From Streptomyces sp. DG1A-41 (GTDB lineage Bacteria; Actinomycetota; Actinomycetes; Streptomycetales; Streptomycetaceae), in contig NZ_CP146350.1 of the NCBI RefSeq assembly GCF_037055355.1, positions 2,193,001-2,257,000 of the forward strand: 64,000 nucleotides of DNA. The letters are read 5' to 3'. A program made the translations under genes and the position numbers. A model generated the notes under the pieces. That model did not search any database. It was given only the letters and a program-made list of their open reading frames with translations, and was not told the DNA's origin. Shown here one piece after another: positions 45,490 to 55,604 of this stretch (its first letter is position 1; each line of letters begins with the position of its first letter).

Positions 45490-46620
45490 TCAGTTGTCAT
45501 CCTCGTCGATCAGGAAGCCCCGCATGGGCGAGGGCGCCTGGCCCATCGGCGACGGGCCCTGCGGACGGACCGGCGCCATCGGCTGGGTCATCGCCGGGGA
45601 CATCTGCTGCTGACCGCCGTAGGACGGACCGGACGGCGAGGGGCCGCCGCCCATCGTCTGGTTGCCACCGCCGTACGACGGGGCGCTCGCGCCGGCCGGT
45701 GCCATGGAAGGTGCCGGGGACGGCGGGAGGGAGGCGGTCGCCGGAGTACGCGGCGGGGCCAGCGAGTCGTCGGCCTGGGTCTCCAGCTGACGCAGCTGCG
45801 ACTCCAGGTACGACTTCAGGCGCGTGCGGTACTCGCGCTCGAAGCCGCGCAGGTCCTCGACCTTGCGCTCCAGCGTGGCGCGGGCGGACTCCAGGGAGCC
45901 CATCGCGACGCGGTGCTTCTCCTGCGCGTCCCGCTCCAGGGCATCGGCCTTGGCACGGGCGTCACGCTCCAGACCCTCGGCACGCGAACGCGCCTCGCCG
46001 ACGATCTTGTTGGCTTCGGACCGGGCCTCGGCGATCGCCTGGTCGGCGGTCTGCTGGGCCAGCGAGAGGACACGGGCGGCGCTGTCGCCACCGGGGCCTC
46101 CTTGACCGGGGCCGCCCATCGGACCGCCCATGGGGCCGCCCATCGGACCGCCCATCTGCTGCTGCATAGGGGGCTGACCCATCGGGCCGGGACCGCCCGG
46201 ACCCTGGCCCATCGGGCCGGGACCCTGCGGGCCTCCCTGACCGCCGGGACCGGCGGGCAGCTGCGGGGCACCGCTCGGCAGCTGGGGCGGACCACCCATG
46301 GGGCCACCCATCTGCTGCTGCGGCGGGCCCGATATGCCGGCGGGTACGGGACCACCAGGACCGCGCATGCCCTGCTGCTGCTGTTGCTGCTGCTGATCCT
46401 GCTGCTGCTCCGGAGGCTTGCGCATGTTCTGCTGATTCTGGGCAGCAGCGCGCGTCGCCGCGGCCAGTTTGGCGCGCAGGTCCTCGTTCTCGCGGAGCAG
46501 GCGGGTCAGTTCGGCTTCGACCTCGTCGAGGAAGGCATCGACCTCGTCCTCGTCATAGCCTTCTCGGAGGCGGACGGTCGTGAACTGCTTGTTCCGCACG
46601 TCCTCGGGGGTCAACGGCAT
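45490..46620 (-). CDS. divIVA: DivIVA (Wag31) polar growth protein
   Basis: A 376-residue coiled-coil protein that marks the hyphal tip and organises the polarisome; it is essential in Streptomyces. The N-terminal membrane-binding domain (1-60) begins [13 protein letters not shown] and has [17 protein letters not shown] Gln/Pro/Gly/Met-rich linker (about 65-180), with runs of Q and four repeats of MGGP, separates it from the long coiled coil (about 180-285). The C-terminus is disordered and ends FLIDEDDN. The DNA of the linker is low-complexity, so copy-number changes are likely between strains. ATG 46620 follows AGGTGA. Confidence 0.96.
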   Translation of the reverse strand: MPLTPEDVRNKQFTTVRLREGYDEDEVDAFLDEVEAELTRLLRENEDLRAKLAAATRAAAQNQQNMRKPPEQQQDQQQQQQQQGMRGPGGPVPAGISGPPQQQMGGPMGGPPQLPSGAPQLPAGPGGQGGPQGPGPMGQGPGGPGPMGQPPMQQQMGGPMGGPMGGPMGGPGQGGPGGDSAARVLSLAQQTADQAIAEARSEANKIVGEARSRAEGLERDARAKADALERDAQEKHRVAMGSLESARATLERKVEDLRGFEREYRTRLKSYLESQLRQLETQADDSLAPPRTPATASLPPSPAPSMAPAGASAPSYGGGNQTMGGGPSPSGPSYGGQQQMSPAMTQPMAPVRPQGPSPMGQAPSPMRGFLIDEDDN

Positions 46621-46673
46621 CTCTTCACCTCAACGTAGTCGTCGGCATTCGGCAAGACCGTAGTTCACATCGC

Positions 46674-46958
46674 TCACAGCCGGCTCACGATCGAGATCAG
46701 GATGTAGACGATGATCATCAGCACGAAGAAGGACAGGTCGAGCGCCACGCCCCCGAGACGCAGCGGCGGAATGAACCGCCGCAGAAGCTTGAGCGGTGGA
46801 TCCGTGACAGTGTAGGTGGCCTCCAGAACGACCACCATCGCCTTGCCTGGTTGCCATGAGCGGGCGAACTGGAAGACGTAGTCCATGACCAACCGGAAGA
46901 TGAGCACGATGAGGAAGCACATCAGCGCGATGTAGACGACATCCAGTACCACGCTCAT
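46674..46958 (-). CDS. YggT family membrane protein
   Basis: A 94-residue protein with two transmembrane helices (about 5-27 and 70-91) and a short amphipathic middle part (PLKLLRRFIPP). The YggT family accompanies sepF and divIVA in the ylm region of Gram-positive dcw clusters. Its precise function is unsettled; it may influence membrane or division processes. ATG 46958. Confidence 0.9.
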   Translation of the reverse strand: MSVVLDVVYIALMCFLIVLIFRLVMDYVFQFARSWQPGKAMVVVLEATYTVTDPPLKLLRRFIPPLRLGGVALDLSFFVLMIIVYILISIVSRL

Positions 46959-47017
46959 GACCTCTTGCTTCCCTCTCCCCTGTGCCCTGCTGTTACTGCT
47001 GCTTCCGGTGTTACGTC

Positions 47018-47659
47018 TCAGCTCTGGTTGAAGAACCCGCCCTCTGCGATGCGGGCCTTGTCCTCCGCCGTGACATCGACGTTAGCAGGCGACAACAGGA
47101 ACACCTTCTGCGTCACCCGCTCGATACTGCCGTGAAGACCAAACACCAAACCAGCCGCAAAGTCGACAAGTCGCTTCGCATCTGTGTCATCCATCTCAGT
47201 CAGATTCATGATCACCGGGGTGCCTTCACGGAAGTGTTCCCCGATGGTACGGGCCTCGTTGTAGGTCCGCGGGTGGAGCGTGGTGATCCGGTAAGGCTCC
47301 CGTTCGGACACGACCTTGGGCATGATCACCGGTGCGTTCTTCTCCAGACTTGCGCGTTCTTGTGTGATGGATGCCACGGGCGCGATGCGCGCCGGGCGGC
47401 CGGATTCCGCGGGTAGCGAAGCGGCACGGGCGGCCGGTTCACGAGGTGCGGGCGGCTGTACGGCTCGTACCTCTTCGTCCCTTTGGGGCCGATGTGAGCC
47501 GTGCGGCTGGTGGGACGGCTCGTGCCGTCGGTGGTCCCGCTCGGGCTCCGGGTCCAGTTCGGGTTCGAAGTCGTCGTCGGGGTCGAATCCGCGGCCGTCG
47601 TACCCATCGTCCTCCACGAGGCCGAGGTAGACCGCCATCTTGCGCATCGCGCCGGCCAT
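47018..47659 (-). CDS. sepF: Cell division protein SepF
   Basis: A 213-residue protein. The amphipathic N-terminus ([14 protein letters not shown]) binds the membrane, an acidic and proline-rich linker follows (about 20-115), and the SepF core begins near 130 with [13 protein letters not shown] and [16 protein letters not shown]. SepF bundles FtsZ and tethers it to the membrane in place of FtsA/ZipA, which this cluster lacks. ATG 47659 is preferred over the upstream start at 47749 because GGAGG lies 10 nt before it. Confidence 0.94.
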   Translation of the reverse strand: MAGAMRKMAVYLGLVEDDGYDGRGFDPDDDFEPELDPEPERDHRRHEPSHQPHGSHRPQRDEEVRAVQPPAPREPAARAASLPAESGRPARIAPVASITQERASLEKNAPVIMPKVVSEREPYRITTLHPRTYNEARTIGEHFREGTPVIMNLTEMDDTDAKRLVDFAAGLVFGLHGSIERVTQKVFLLSPANVDVTAEDKARIAEGGFFNQS

Positions 47660-47788
47660 GCTCTGAGTCCTCCGCTCTGTGGTGGATCGGCTGACGACTG
47701 CCAAGTGCCCGCGATCCACGAGGTCCTTGAATCCGCCTATTGGCGGCAATGACCATATTTTCTGCTGTGGTCCGACTTCCTGGCGACG

Positions 47789-48508
47789 TTACCCGAGCCT
47801 GGGGCGGACTCCGAGTACCGCGCTGCCGACGCGCACATGTGTCGCTCCGGCCGCCACGGCCTGTTCGAGGTCCGCACTCATCCCTGCCGAGACCATGGTG
47901 GCAGCCGGATGACTCCGGCGCAGGTCAGTCGACAAATCCATCAACCGCCCGAAGGCCGCCTGTTCGCGTCCCGCGTACTCCCCGGTGAGCGGTGCGACGG
48001 TCATCAGTCCGCCGAGCCGCAGCCCCGGTGCTTCCGCGACGCGGTCGGCCAACTCTTCGATCCCCGCGGGCGCCACGCCGCCGCGCTCGCCCCGCCCGCT
48101 CTCGCCGGCGTCGAGTGCGACCTGAATGAGACACCCCAGCTCGCGCCCGGCACGGACGGCCTCCTTCGACAGAGCTGTGACGAGCTTGGAACGATCGACG
48201 GACTGCACGAAGTCCGCGTAACCAACCACGGATCGCACCTTGTTGGTCTGGAGTTGACCAACAAAATGCCAAGCAAGGGGCAGATCCGCACAGGCGGCGG
48301 CCTTCGGCGCCGCGTCCTGGTCGCGGTTCTCGGCGACGTGCCGCACACCGAGTTCCGAGAGGATCCGCACATCGGTCGCGGGGTAGGTCTTGGTGACCAC
48401 GATCAGGGTCACCTCTTCGCGCCCCCGCCCCGCGACCGCGCACGCGTCGGCGATGCGCCGCTCGACTTTCGCCAGATTCGCGACGAGTTCGTCCTTACGG
48501 TCCGTCAT
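47789..48508 (-). CDS. YggS/PLPBP pyridoxal-phosphate homeostasis protein
   Basis: A 239-residue fold-type III PLP-binding protein with the lysine of VVTKTYP (about 40) as Schiff-base residue, and the phosphate-binding GMSADLEQAVAAGATHVRVGS segment near the C-terminus. The protein balances free and bound PLP rather than catalysing a reaction. Its place between pgeF and sepF is the usual one. ATG 48508. Confidence 0.93.
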   Translation of the reverse strand: MTDRKDELVANLAKVERRIADACAVAGRGREEVTLIVVTKTYPATDVRILSELGVRHVAENRDQDAAPKAAACADLPLAWHFVGQLQTNKVRSVVGYADFVQSVDRSKLVTALSKEAVRAGRELGCLIQVALDAGESGRGERGGVAPAGIEELADRVAEAPGLRLGGLMTVAPLTGEYAGREQAAFGRLMDLSTDLRRSHPAATMVSAGMSADLEQAVAAGATHVRVGSAVLGVRPRLG

Positions 48509-48514
48509 GCCCTA

Positions 48515-49246
48515 TCAGTCCAGCCACACATAGCCCGCGAGCCGACCGGTGGTGCGGTCGCGGCGGTACGAGAAGTGATCGTCCGACTCCAGCGTGCACA
48601 CCGGCGACTGCGCCCGGTCACGCACCCCGAGCCGTTCCAGTTGCGCGTGCACCCCGGCGCTCACGTCGACCGCCGGCGTGCCCCAGCTCGTCTCGGCGTA
48701 CGCCGCCGGCTCGATGGCGGACACCTCGGCGCGCATCGCCTCGGGCACTTCGTAGCACCGGCCGCAGACGGCGGGCCCGGTGCGGGCGACGATACGGGAG
48801 GGTTCGGCGCCCAGGTCCGTCATCGCGCGTAGCGCGGCCGGGACGACTCCGGCGATCATGCCGGGCCGGCCCGCGTGGGCCGCGGCGGCGATCCCGGCGG
48901 CGGGGTCGGCGAGCAGCACCGGCACGCAGTCGGCGGTGAGCACGGCGAGGGCGAGCCCCGGTCGCGTCGTGACGATCGCGTCGACCGACGGGATCCCGGG
49001 CGAAGATCCCCACGGTCCGTCCACCACGGCCACGCCGGCCCCGTGCACCTGGTTCATCCAGACCACCCGGTCCGGTTCGACGCCCAGGGACTTGGCGGCC
49101 AGTTCGCGGTTGGTGCGTACGGCGTCGGGGTCGTCGCCGACCGCCCCGCCGAGATTGAGCTCCTCATACGGAGCGGCGCTCACCCCGCCCCACCGGTCGG
49201 TGAAGGCGAAGTGGGCGCCGCTCACGCTTTCGCGCTGTCCTATCAC
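48515..49246 (-). CDS. Purine nucleoside phosphorylase PgeF/YlmD (laccase-domain)
   Basis: A 243-residue Cu-oxidase_4 (laccase-domain) protein. The metal site His/Cys residues appear in NQVHGAGV, LTADCVPVLL and AHAGRPGM. Members act on peptidoglycan or nucleosides; the PgeF and YlmD names are used for them, and I see no basis to choose a substrate. GTG 49246 lies 10 nt after ftsZ, so it is co-transcribed with it. Confidence 0.85.
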   Translation of the reverse strand: MIGQRESVSGAHFAFTDRWGGVSAAPYEELNLGGAVGDDPDAVRTNRELAAKSLGVEPDRVVWMNQVHGAGVAVVDGPWGSSPGIPSVDAIVTTRPGLALAVLTADCVPVLLADPAAGIAAAAHAGRPGMIAGVVPAALRAMTDLGAEPSRIVARTGPAVCGRCYEVPEAMRAEVSAIEPAAYAETSWGTPAVDVSAGVHAQLERLGVRDRAQSPVCTLESDDHFSYRRDRTTGRLAGYVWLD

Positions 49247-49256
49247 GTCAGAAGGA

Positions 49257-50450
49257 TCACTTGAGGAAGTCCGGTACGTCCAGTTCCTCGGCCGCGCTGT
49301 CCGAGTAGGTCCGCGGCGCCGGCGGGACCGGCGGGGCGACCGGGATGTCGTTGACCGGCTCCGGGGCGGGCTCCGGCTCCTCCTTCGGGGTCACGCTGCC
49401 GAGCGAACCGAAGGACGGGCGGCTCTCGGCCTGCCGTGCCGGGGTCGGTTCCTCGCGCTTGGCCGAGGACGAGCCGAGGACGTTGTCCCGCTTGGACGGG
49501 GGCTGGCCACCGTCGAAGCCGGCGGCGATCACGGTGACCCGGACCTCGTCGCCGAGGGCGTCGTCGATCACCGCGCCGAAGATGATGTTGGCCTCGGGAT
49601 GGGCGGCCTCGCTCACCAGCTGGGCGGCCTCGTTGATCTCGAACAGACCGAGGTCCGAGCCACCGGAGATGGAGAGCAGCACACCGCGGGCGCCGTCGAT
49701 GGACGCCTCCAGCAGCGGAGAGGAGATCGCCATCTCCGCGGCGGCCACCGCACGGTCGTCGCCGCGGGCCGAGCCGATGCCCATCAGGGCCGAGCCGGCC
49801 TTGGACATCACCGACTTGACGTCCGCGAAGTCGAGGTTGATGAGGCCCGGGGTGGTGATGAGGTCCGTGATGCCCTGGACACCGGAGAGCAGGACCTGGT
49901 CGGCCGACTTGAAGGCGTCGAGCACCGAGACCTGGCGGTCCGAGATGGACAGCAGCCGATCGTTCGGGATGACGATGAGGGTGTCGACCTCTTCGCGGAG
50001 CTCGGCGATGCCGTCCTCGGCCTGGTTCGCGCGGCGCCGTCCCTCGAAGGTGAACGGGCGCGTCACCACACCGATGGTGAGGGCGCCGAGCGAGCGGGCG
50101 ATGTTGGCCACGACGGGCGCGCCGCCGGTGCCGGTGCCGCCGCCTTCACCGGCTGTCACGAAGACCATGTCGGCCCCCTTGAGGACCTCCTCGATCTCCT
50201 CGCGGTGGTCCTCGGCGGCCTTGCGGCCCACGGCCGGGTTGGCTCCGGCGCCGAGTCCGCGGGTGAGTTCACGGCCGACGTCCAGCTTGACGTCGGCGTC
50301 GCTCATCAACAGAGCTTGCGCGTCGGTGTTGATGGCGATGAACTCGACGCCCTTGAGACCGACCTCGATCATCCGGTTGATGGCATTGACACCACCGCCG
50401 CCGACACCGATGACTTTGATGACTGCGAGGTAGTTCTGCGGTGCTGCCAC
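49257..50450 (-). CDS. ftsZ: Cell division protein FtsZ
   Basis: A 397-residue tubulin-like GTPase that assembles the septal Z-ring and the sporulation ladders. The GTP-binding signature GGGTGTGG is at 103-110, [11 protein letters not shown] at 15-25, and the T7 loop NLDFADVK follows. The C-terminal linker is long (about 315-388) and ends in the conserved peptide DVPDFLK, which binds partners such as SepF. GTG 50450 is preceded by GAGAGG. The 288-bp upstream region carries putative regulatory sites. Confidence 0.97.
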   Translation of the reverse strand: MAAPQNYLAVIKVIGVGGGGVNAINRMIEVGLKGVEFIAINTDAQALLMSDADVKLDVGRELTRGLGAGANPAVGRKAAEDHREEIEEVLKGADMVFVTAGEGGGTGTGGAPVVANIARSLGALTIGVVTRPFTFEGRRRANQAEDGIAELREEVDTLIVIPNDRLLSISDRQVSVLDAFKSADQVLLSGVQGITDLITTPGLINLDFADVKSVMSKAGSALMGIGSARGDDRAVAAAEMAISSPLLEASIDGARGVLLSISGGSDLGLFEINEAAQLVSEAAHPEANIIFGAVIDDALGDEVRVTVIAAGFDGGQPPSKRDNVLGSSSAKREEPTPARQAESRPSFGSLGSVTPKEEPEPAPEPVNDIPVAPPVPPAPRTYSDSAAEELDVPDFLK

Positions 50451-50557
50451 GTCGAAGGCCTCTCGCCTCGAGTTACGTGTCGCCGAATCACCGTGGCGCG
50501 CTGCGCCCCGCGACCCGACGACTGATGCCGAATGGGACGGTCCGTATCGCCGACCCG

Positions 50558-50582
50558 AACCCTAACCCTGAAGTTTAGGGTT
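50558..50582 (-). promoter_or_regulatory. Hairpin in the ftsZ leader
   Basis: Arms AACCCTAA (50558-50565) and TTAGGGTT (50575-50582) with a 9-nt loop, 108 nt upstream of ftsZ. It is A/T richer than its surroundings and may be an RNA structure or an operator near a promoter. Confidence 0.45.
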
Positions 50583-50619
50583 ACCAGTGTGTCTGTTCCT
50601 TGGAGTCTTCTGAACAGGA

Positions 50620-50648
50620 CACTAAGTCGACAAGTGGCGCACGTTCAA
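50620..50648 (-). promoter_or_regulatory. Putative ftsZ promoter with overlapping GACAC site
   Basis: On the minus strand TTGAAC (50648-50643), 17 nt, then TTAGTG (50625-50620). GACAC, the core bound by the sporulation regulator WhiA, overlaps the -10 at 50618-50622 (+ strand), and a second GACAC is at 50593-50589 (- strand). Streptomyces ftsZ is known to be developmentally controlled from several promoters; this assignment is inferred. Confidence 0.45.
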
Positions 50649-50738
50649 CGAACACGCCGAACCTCCCGTTTTTCTTTTCACCCTATGTGATCAGCCGTAG
50701 CACTGCCCAACCAGGGTGCTGGCCTGCGCGGATGTGCG

Positions 50739-51533
50739 TCAACTCCCTGCTGACGCAGGCGCGGTGGGAACACTCACGTCGAAGTACCGCGCGCCGGGCG
50801 AGGCTTTCATCAGGGCGGCGAGCGTACGGGCCTTCGCGTCGCCCTTCTCGCTGCTCCCCCAGACGACCGTACGGCCGTCCCGCAACTCCAGCGAGATGTC
50901 GTCGTAGGACCGGACCTTGACGGTCCGTGTGTCGCGTGCGACGGCGGCCGGAACCGCACGAGCGACGCCGACGGCCTCGCGCACCAGCCGGGACTCGCCG
51001 AAGCGGCGCAGGCTCGCGGCGGCGGAGCTGGACCGGGAGAGCGTCAATTCCAGCGCGGGAACACCTTTCGGCCGCTCGGAAACCGTGGCGAATCGGACAC
51101 CTTCATCGTCCACTTCGACGAACTTTCGGCCCTTTTGGACAATCAGAACCGGAGTCCGCTCAACCACTTTCAGGTCGATTCCATGGGGCCAGGAACGGAC
51201 CACGTCAACCGAGTCGATTCGGGGCAATTTTTGGCGCAGTCGCGTCTCGATCGCATCGGTGTCGACGGAAATCAGCGGTTTGCCGAGGGGGACGTCGGCG
51301 GCCGCCTTGACCTGAGCCGGCGTCAGGACCCGTGTCCCCGACACGGAGACGTGCTCGGCGCGCAGCCAGTCGGAGCCGTAGAACAGCCAGACCGTCGGGA
51401 TGCCGAGGAACACCAGGACGAGACCCAGGACGACGATCGCGCGAAGCCGGGCCCGCCTCGACCGCAGGAGGGGCGGCGGGCCGGACGACTGCTGCTGGCG
51501 TTCACCGCGCTCGGCGGTGGTCGATCCGGCCAC
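50739..51533 (-). CDS. ftsQ: Cell division protein FtsQ
   Basis: A 264-residue bitopic protein. A cytoplasmic Gln/Ser/Arg-rich tail (1-30), one transmembrane helix (about 31-52) and a POTRA domain (about 58-125, starting AEHVSVSGTRVL) are followed by the FtsQ beta domain. It links FtsL/FtsI to the divisome. GTG 51533 is 25 nt after murG. The C-terminal part reads normally to the stop at 50739. Confidence 0.92.
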   Translation of the reverse strand: MAGSTTAERGERQQQSSGPPPLLRSRRARLRAIVVLGLVLVFLGIPTVWLFYGSDWLRAEHVSVSGTRVLTPAQVKAAADVPLGKPLISVDTDAIETRLRQKLPRIDSVDVVRSWPHGIDLKVVERTPVLIVQKGRKFVEVDDEGVRFATVSERPKGVPALELTLSRSSSAAASLRRFGESRLVREAVGVARAVPAAVARDTRTVKVRSYDDISLELRDGRTVVWGSSEKGDAKARTLAALMKASPGARYFDVSVPTAPASAGS

Positions 51534-51558
51534 GCTCCCTGCCTTCCGTCACACAGTC

Positions 51559-52655
51559 CTAGCGGTGTGCACGACTGGCGGCGATCGCCTCGTACACCAT
51601 GCCGACGAGCAGGTCGTCGGCGTCCCGGCGGCCGAACTCGGCGGCGGCGCGGGACATCTGGTACAGCCGGTGCGGGTCGGCGAGCACGGGCAGGACGTTC
51701 TGCTGGACCCACTCGGGGGTCAGCTCCGCGTCGTCGACCAGCAGGCCGCCGCCGGCCTTGACCACCGGCTGGGCGTTGAGCCGCTGTTCGCCGTTGCCGA
51801 TGGGCAGCGGGACATAGGCGGCCGGGAGCCCGACGGCGGAGAGCTCGGCGACGGTCATCGCGCCCGCACGGCACAGCATCATGTCGGCCGCGGCGTACGC
51901 GAGGTCCATACGATCCAGGTAACTTACCGGGATGTAGGGGGCATCCCCGGCATCTGCTGGACGTGCGGCAGTTCGTTCTTCGGGCCGACCGCGTGCAGGA
52001 TCTGGATTCCGGCCTGCTGGAGCCAGGGCGCGACCGCCTGCACCACCTCGTTCAGCCGGCGGGCGCCCTGGGAGCCGCCGGAGACCAGCAGTGTGGGCAG
52101 GTTCGGGTCAAGCCCGAACGCGGCACGGGCCTCGGGGCGCACGGCGGCCCGGTCGAGCGTGGCGATGGAGCGGCGCAGCGGGATGCCGATGTAGCGGGCG
52201 CCCCGGAGCTTGCTGTCGGGCGTCGACACGGCGACCTGGCTGGCGTACCGGGAGCCGATCTTGTTGGCCAGGCCCGGGCGGGCGTTGGCCTCGTGGATGA
52301 CGATCGGCACGCCCAGGCGCTTGGCCGCGAGGTAGCCGGGCAGGGCGACATAGCCGCCGAAGCCGACCACGGCGTCCGCCTTGGTACGCTCCAGGATTTG
52401 CTCGGTCGCCTTGATGGTGCCGCGCAGCCGGCCCGGGACGGTGATCAGCTCCGGGGTGGGCTTGCGTGGCAGCGGTACGGCGGGGATCAGCGCGAGTTCG
52501 TAGCCGCGCTCGGGTACGAGACGTGTCTCCAGGCCTCGCTCCGTGCCCAGGGCCGTGATGCCCACGGTCGGATCCTGCCTGCGCAGGGCGTCCGCGAGGG
52601 CGAGCGCGGGCTCGATGTGGCCCGCGGTTCCTCCGCCGGCGAGTACGACATGCAC
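51559..52655 (-). pseudogene. murG: UDP-GlcNAc transferase MurG, frameshifted as read
   Basis: MurG adds GlcNAc to lipid I to give lipid II. GTG 52655 begins the N-terminal part, with the donor-site [13 protein letters not shown]. It runs intact to ...QQMPGMPP and then terminates early. Here the minus strand has CCCCC (51941-51937) where six C are needed to continue PPYIPVSY; adding one C restores the frame into the C-terminal half ([19 protein letters not shown]) to the stop at 51559, about 365 residues in total as expected. MurG is essential and all neighbours are intact, so a homopolymer sequencing error is far more likely than a true pseudogene. Confidence 0.92.
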
Positions 52656-52661
52656 CGAAAT

Positions 52662-54026
52662 TCACCGCTCTCCGGACGAGCGCGCCGCCGAGGCGCGCCG
52701 TCGCATCGTGTTCCATCTCCGGGGACTCCGACCGGAACCGGTCCCCCCAGCCCCCCGCTTTCTACCAAAGCGGGGTTGCCGCATCGCAAGCGCCGCCCGC
52801 GCAGCGGGCTCGTCGCGCGCGAAGGCGATCAGCAGCCCGATGGCGAACATGGTCGGCAGCAGGGCGGACCCCCCGTAGGAGAACAGCGGGAGGGGGACGC
52901 CGGCGATCGGCAGCAGACCGAGCACCGCACCGATGTTGATCACGGCCTGGGCCGTGATCCAGGTGGTCACGCCTCCCGCGGCATACCTCACGAAGGGGTC
53001 CTCCGTGCGTCCGGCCACGCGGATACCCGCATAGCCTAGAGCCGCGAAGAGGGCGAGTACCGACAGCGTCCCCGCCAGACCCAGTTCCTCACCGGTGACG
53101 GCGAAGATGAAATCGGTGTGGGCTTCGGGGAGTTGCCCCCATTTCTCCACACTCGCACCCAGCCCGGAGCCGAAGATTCCGCCGGAGGCGAGGGCGTAGA
53201 TGCCGTGCACGGCCTGCCAGCAGTCGACGGGACCGGACTGGGGTTCGGTGGCGCCGAGGCACTGCAAGCGAGCCATCCGGTTCGAGCTGGACGTGATGAG
53301 GATGGTGCCGAGCACCGCGGCGATCGACAGGACGCCGATGAACAGCCGGGTGGGAGCGCCCGCCAGCCACAGCAGGCCGAACAGGATCGCCGTGAGGATG
53401 ATCGCCGTGCCCATGTCACCGCCGATCATGATCAGCCCGAGCAGCATGAAAGCGGCCGGCACGAGCGGTACCAGCATGTGCTTCCACTGGGTCAGCAGCT
53501 TCTTGTCCTGCTTGCGGGCGAGCAGGTCGGCGCCCCACAGGACGAGGGCGAGCTTGCCGAACTCGCTCGGCTGGATCTGGAAGGAGCCGCCGAGCGCGAT
53601 CCAGTTCTGGTTGCCGTTGACCGACACTCCTATCCCGGGGACCTGCACCAGCGCCATGAGGAAGACGGCGCCGGCGAGGATCGGATAGGCCAGGGCCCGG
53701 TGCAGCTTCACCGGCATCCGCGAGGCGGCGAACAGCAGTCCGGCGCCGATCACGGCGGCCAGCAGCTGCTTGCGGAAGAAGTACGAGCCCGGCAGCGACA
53801 TCTGGAGCGCGGTGATCTGGGAGGCCGAGTAGACCATCACCAGGCCCAGCACGGTGATCAGCAGACTGCCGCCGAAGATGAGGTAGTAGGCGGTCAGCGG
53901 CCGGTCCCAGCCCCTGCGCGCACGGGTGTAGAAGGCCAGGACGCGGTTCTCGCGGGCGAGCCGTGACGACGCGGGGCGCCTGGGAGTGCGGGGAACCGGA
54001 GGCCGTCCGGTGCGGCTGGTGGGCAT
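52662..54026 (-). CDS. ftsW: SEDS peptidoglycan glycosyltransferase FtsW
   Basis: A 454-residue membrane protein with about ten transmembrane helices, preceded by a basic cytoplasmic N-terminus (1-45). SEDS motifs are visible: NWIALGGSFQIQPSEFGK (the conserved acidic/EF-GK site), GGDMGTA and PLPLFSYGGSAL. It polymerises lipid II at the septum with FtsI. The C-terminal tail is long and Arg/Gly-rich. The gene ends 7 nt before murG, matching the usual ftsW-murG order. ATG 54026. Confidence 0.95.
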   Translation of the reverse strand: MPTSRTGRPPVPRTPRRPASSRLARENRVLAFYTRARRGWDRPLTAYYLIFGGSLLITVLGLVMVYSASQITALQMSLPGSYFFRKQLLAAVIGAGLLFAASRMPVKLHRALAYPILAGAVFLMALVQVPGIGVSVNGNQNWIALGGSFQIQPSEFGKLALVLWGADLLARKQDKKLLTQWKHMLVPLVPAAFMLLGLIMIGGDMGTAIILTAILFGLLWLAGAPTRLFIGVLSIAAVLGTILITSSSNRMARLQCLGATEPQSGPVDCWQAVHGIYALASGGIFGSGLGASVEKWGQLPEAHTDFIFAVTGEELGLAGTLSVLALFAALGYAGIRVAGRTEDPFVRYAAGGVTTWITAQAVINIGAVLGLLPIAGVPLPLFSYGGSALLPTMFAIGLLIAFARDEPAARAALAMRQPRFGRKRGAGGTGSGRSPRRWNTMRRRASAARSSGER

Positions 54027-54161
54027 CGCCGCTCACCCCACCGTGCCGGAAGGCAGCGTTCCGCAGCGAACGCTCCCCGGCCGCTCGGGCACCAGCCACA
54101 TCCGTGTCACGCGTCCCTCCCAGATACGCCCGGCACCGCCGCCGGGCGAGGCGGACCCGGG

Positions 54162-55604
54162 TCAGCCGTCGGCGGAGCCGAGCTCGCGAACGGCGTCCGC
54201 GAAAGCGTCCCCGCGCTTGTTGTAGTTGGCGAACATGTCCATGGAGGCACAGGCCGGGGCCAGCAGCACCGTGTCACCGGCCTGAGCGAGCCGCCGCGCC
54301 TCCTGAACCGCCGCGCACATCGCCCCAGTGTCGGTCCGGTCGAGGTCCACGACGGGTACTTCCGGGGCGTGTCGCGCCAGGGCTTCGCGGATCAGCGCGC
54401 GGTCCGCGCCGATCAGCACGGCCCCGCGCAGCCGGGGCGCCGACTTGGTGACCAGTTCGTCGAAGGTCGCGCCCTTGGCGAGCCCGCCCGCGATCCACAC
54501 GATCGACTCGTAGGCCGCCAACGAGGCTTCCGCCGCGTGGGTGTTGGTGGCCTTGGAGTCATCCACGTACGCGACCCCGTCCACGTCGGCCACGTGCGCG
54601 ATGCGGTGGGCGTCCGGCGTGAACGCCCGCAGGCCGTCCCGTACGGCCTTGGCGGGCACGCCGTACGCCCGCGCGAGGGCCGCCGCCGCGAGGGCGTTGG
54701 CGATGTTGTGCGGGGCCGGCGGGTTGACGTCGGCGACCTCGGCGAGCTCCTGGGCGTTCTTGTGCCGGTTCTCCACGAAGGCGCGGTCGACCAGGATGCC
54801 CTCGACGACGCCCAGTTGGGACGGCGCCGGCGTGCCGAGGGTGAAGCCGATGGCCCGGCAGCCCTCCTCGACGTCGGCCTCGCGGACCAGGTCCTCGGTG
54901 GCCTTGTCGGCGGCGTTGTAGACGCAGGCGACACGATTGCCCTCGTAGATGCGGCCCTTGTCGGCGGCGTACGCCTCCATGGAGCCGTGCCAGTCGAGGT
55001 GGTCGGGGGCGAGGTTGAGCACGGCGGCCGAGTGGGCGCGCAGGGACGGAGCCCAGTGGAGCTGGTAGCTGGACAGCTCCACGGCCAGGACGTCGTACTG
55101 CTCCTCGCCGAGCACCGCGTCCAGGAGCGAGACGCCGATGTTGCCGACGGCGGCCGTACGCAGGCCCGCCGCCTTCAGGATCGAGGCGAGCATCTGGACG
55201 GTGGTGGTCTTGCCGTTGGTGCCCGTGACGGCCAGCCAGGGCGCCGCTTCGGGCCCGCGCAGGCGCCAGGCCAGCTCGACGTCGCCCCAGACGGGGACGC
55301 CTGCCTTCTCCGCGGCCGTGAACAGCGGCTTGTCCGGCTTCCAGCCGGGCGCGGTGACGATCAGCTCGGTGCCCTCGGGCAGGGTGTCGCCGTCACCGAG
55401 GCGCACGGTGATGCCGAGCGCCTCCAGTTCGGCGGCCTGCGCCTGCGCGCGCTCGTCGGCGCCGTCGTTGACGGCCGTGACGATCGCGCCGAGGCCGTGC
55501 AGCACCTTGGCCGCCGGGACGCCGGAGACGCCGAGCCCGGCGACGGTGACGTGCTTGCCCTTGAACTCCGTAGACACCGAGGAGGTCACTTGTCCGCTGC
55601 CCAT
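54162..55604 (-). CDS. murD: UDP-MurNAc-L-Ala:D-Glu ligase
   Basis: A 480-residue ATP-dependent ligase that adds D-Glu to UDP-MurNAc-L-Ala. The Mur P-loop is TGTNGKTTT, preceded by the N-terminal Rossmann domain ([10 protein letters not shown]), with ELSSYQL and the C-terminal [14 protein letters not shown] segments. Two starts are possible: ATG 55604 (MGSGQ) or GTG 55589, which overlaps the mraY stop (GTGA). Both keep the Rossmann fold; I use 55604 but cannot decide. Confidence 0.94.
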   Translation of the reverse strand: MGSGQVTSSVSTEFKGKHVTVAGLGVSGVPAAKVLHGLGAIVTAVNDGADERAQAQAAELEALGITVRLGDGDTLPEGTELIVTAPGWKPDKPLFTAAEKAGVPVWGDVELAWRLRGPEAAPWLAVTGTNGKTTTVQMLASILKAAGLRTAAVGNIGVSLLDAVLGEEQYDVLAVELSSYQLHWAPSLRAHSAAVLNLAPDHLDWHGSMEAYAADKGRIYEGNRVACVYNAADKATEDLVREADVEEGCRAIGFTLGTPAPSQLGVVEGILVDRAFVENRHKNAQELAEVADVNPPAPHNIANALAAAALARAYGVPAKAVRDGLRAFTPDAHRIAHVADVDGVAYVDDSKATNTHAAEASLAAYESIVWIAGGLAKGATFDELVTKSAPRLRGAVLIGADRALIREALARHAPEVPVVDLDRTDTGAMCAAVQEARRLAQAGDTVLLAPACASMDMFANYNKRGDAFADAVRELGSADG

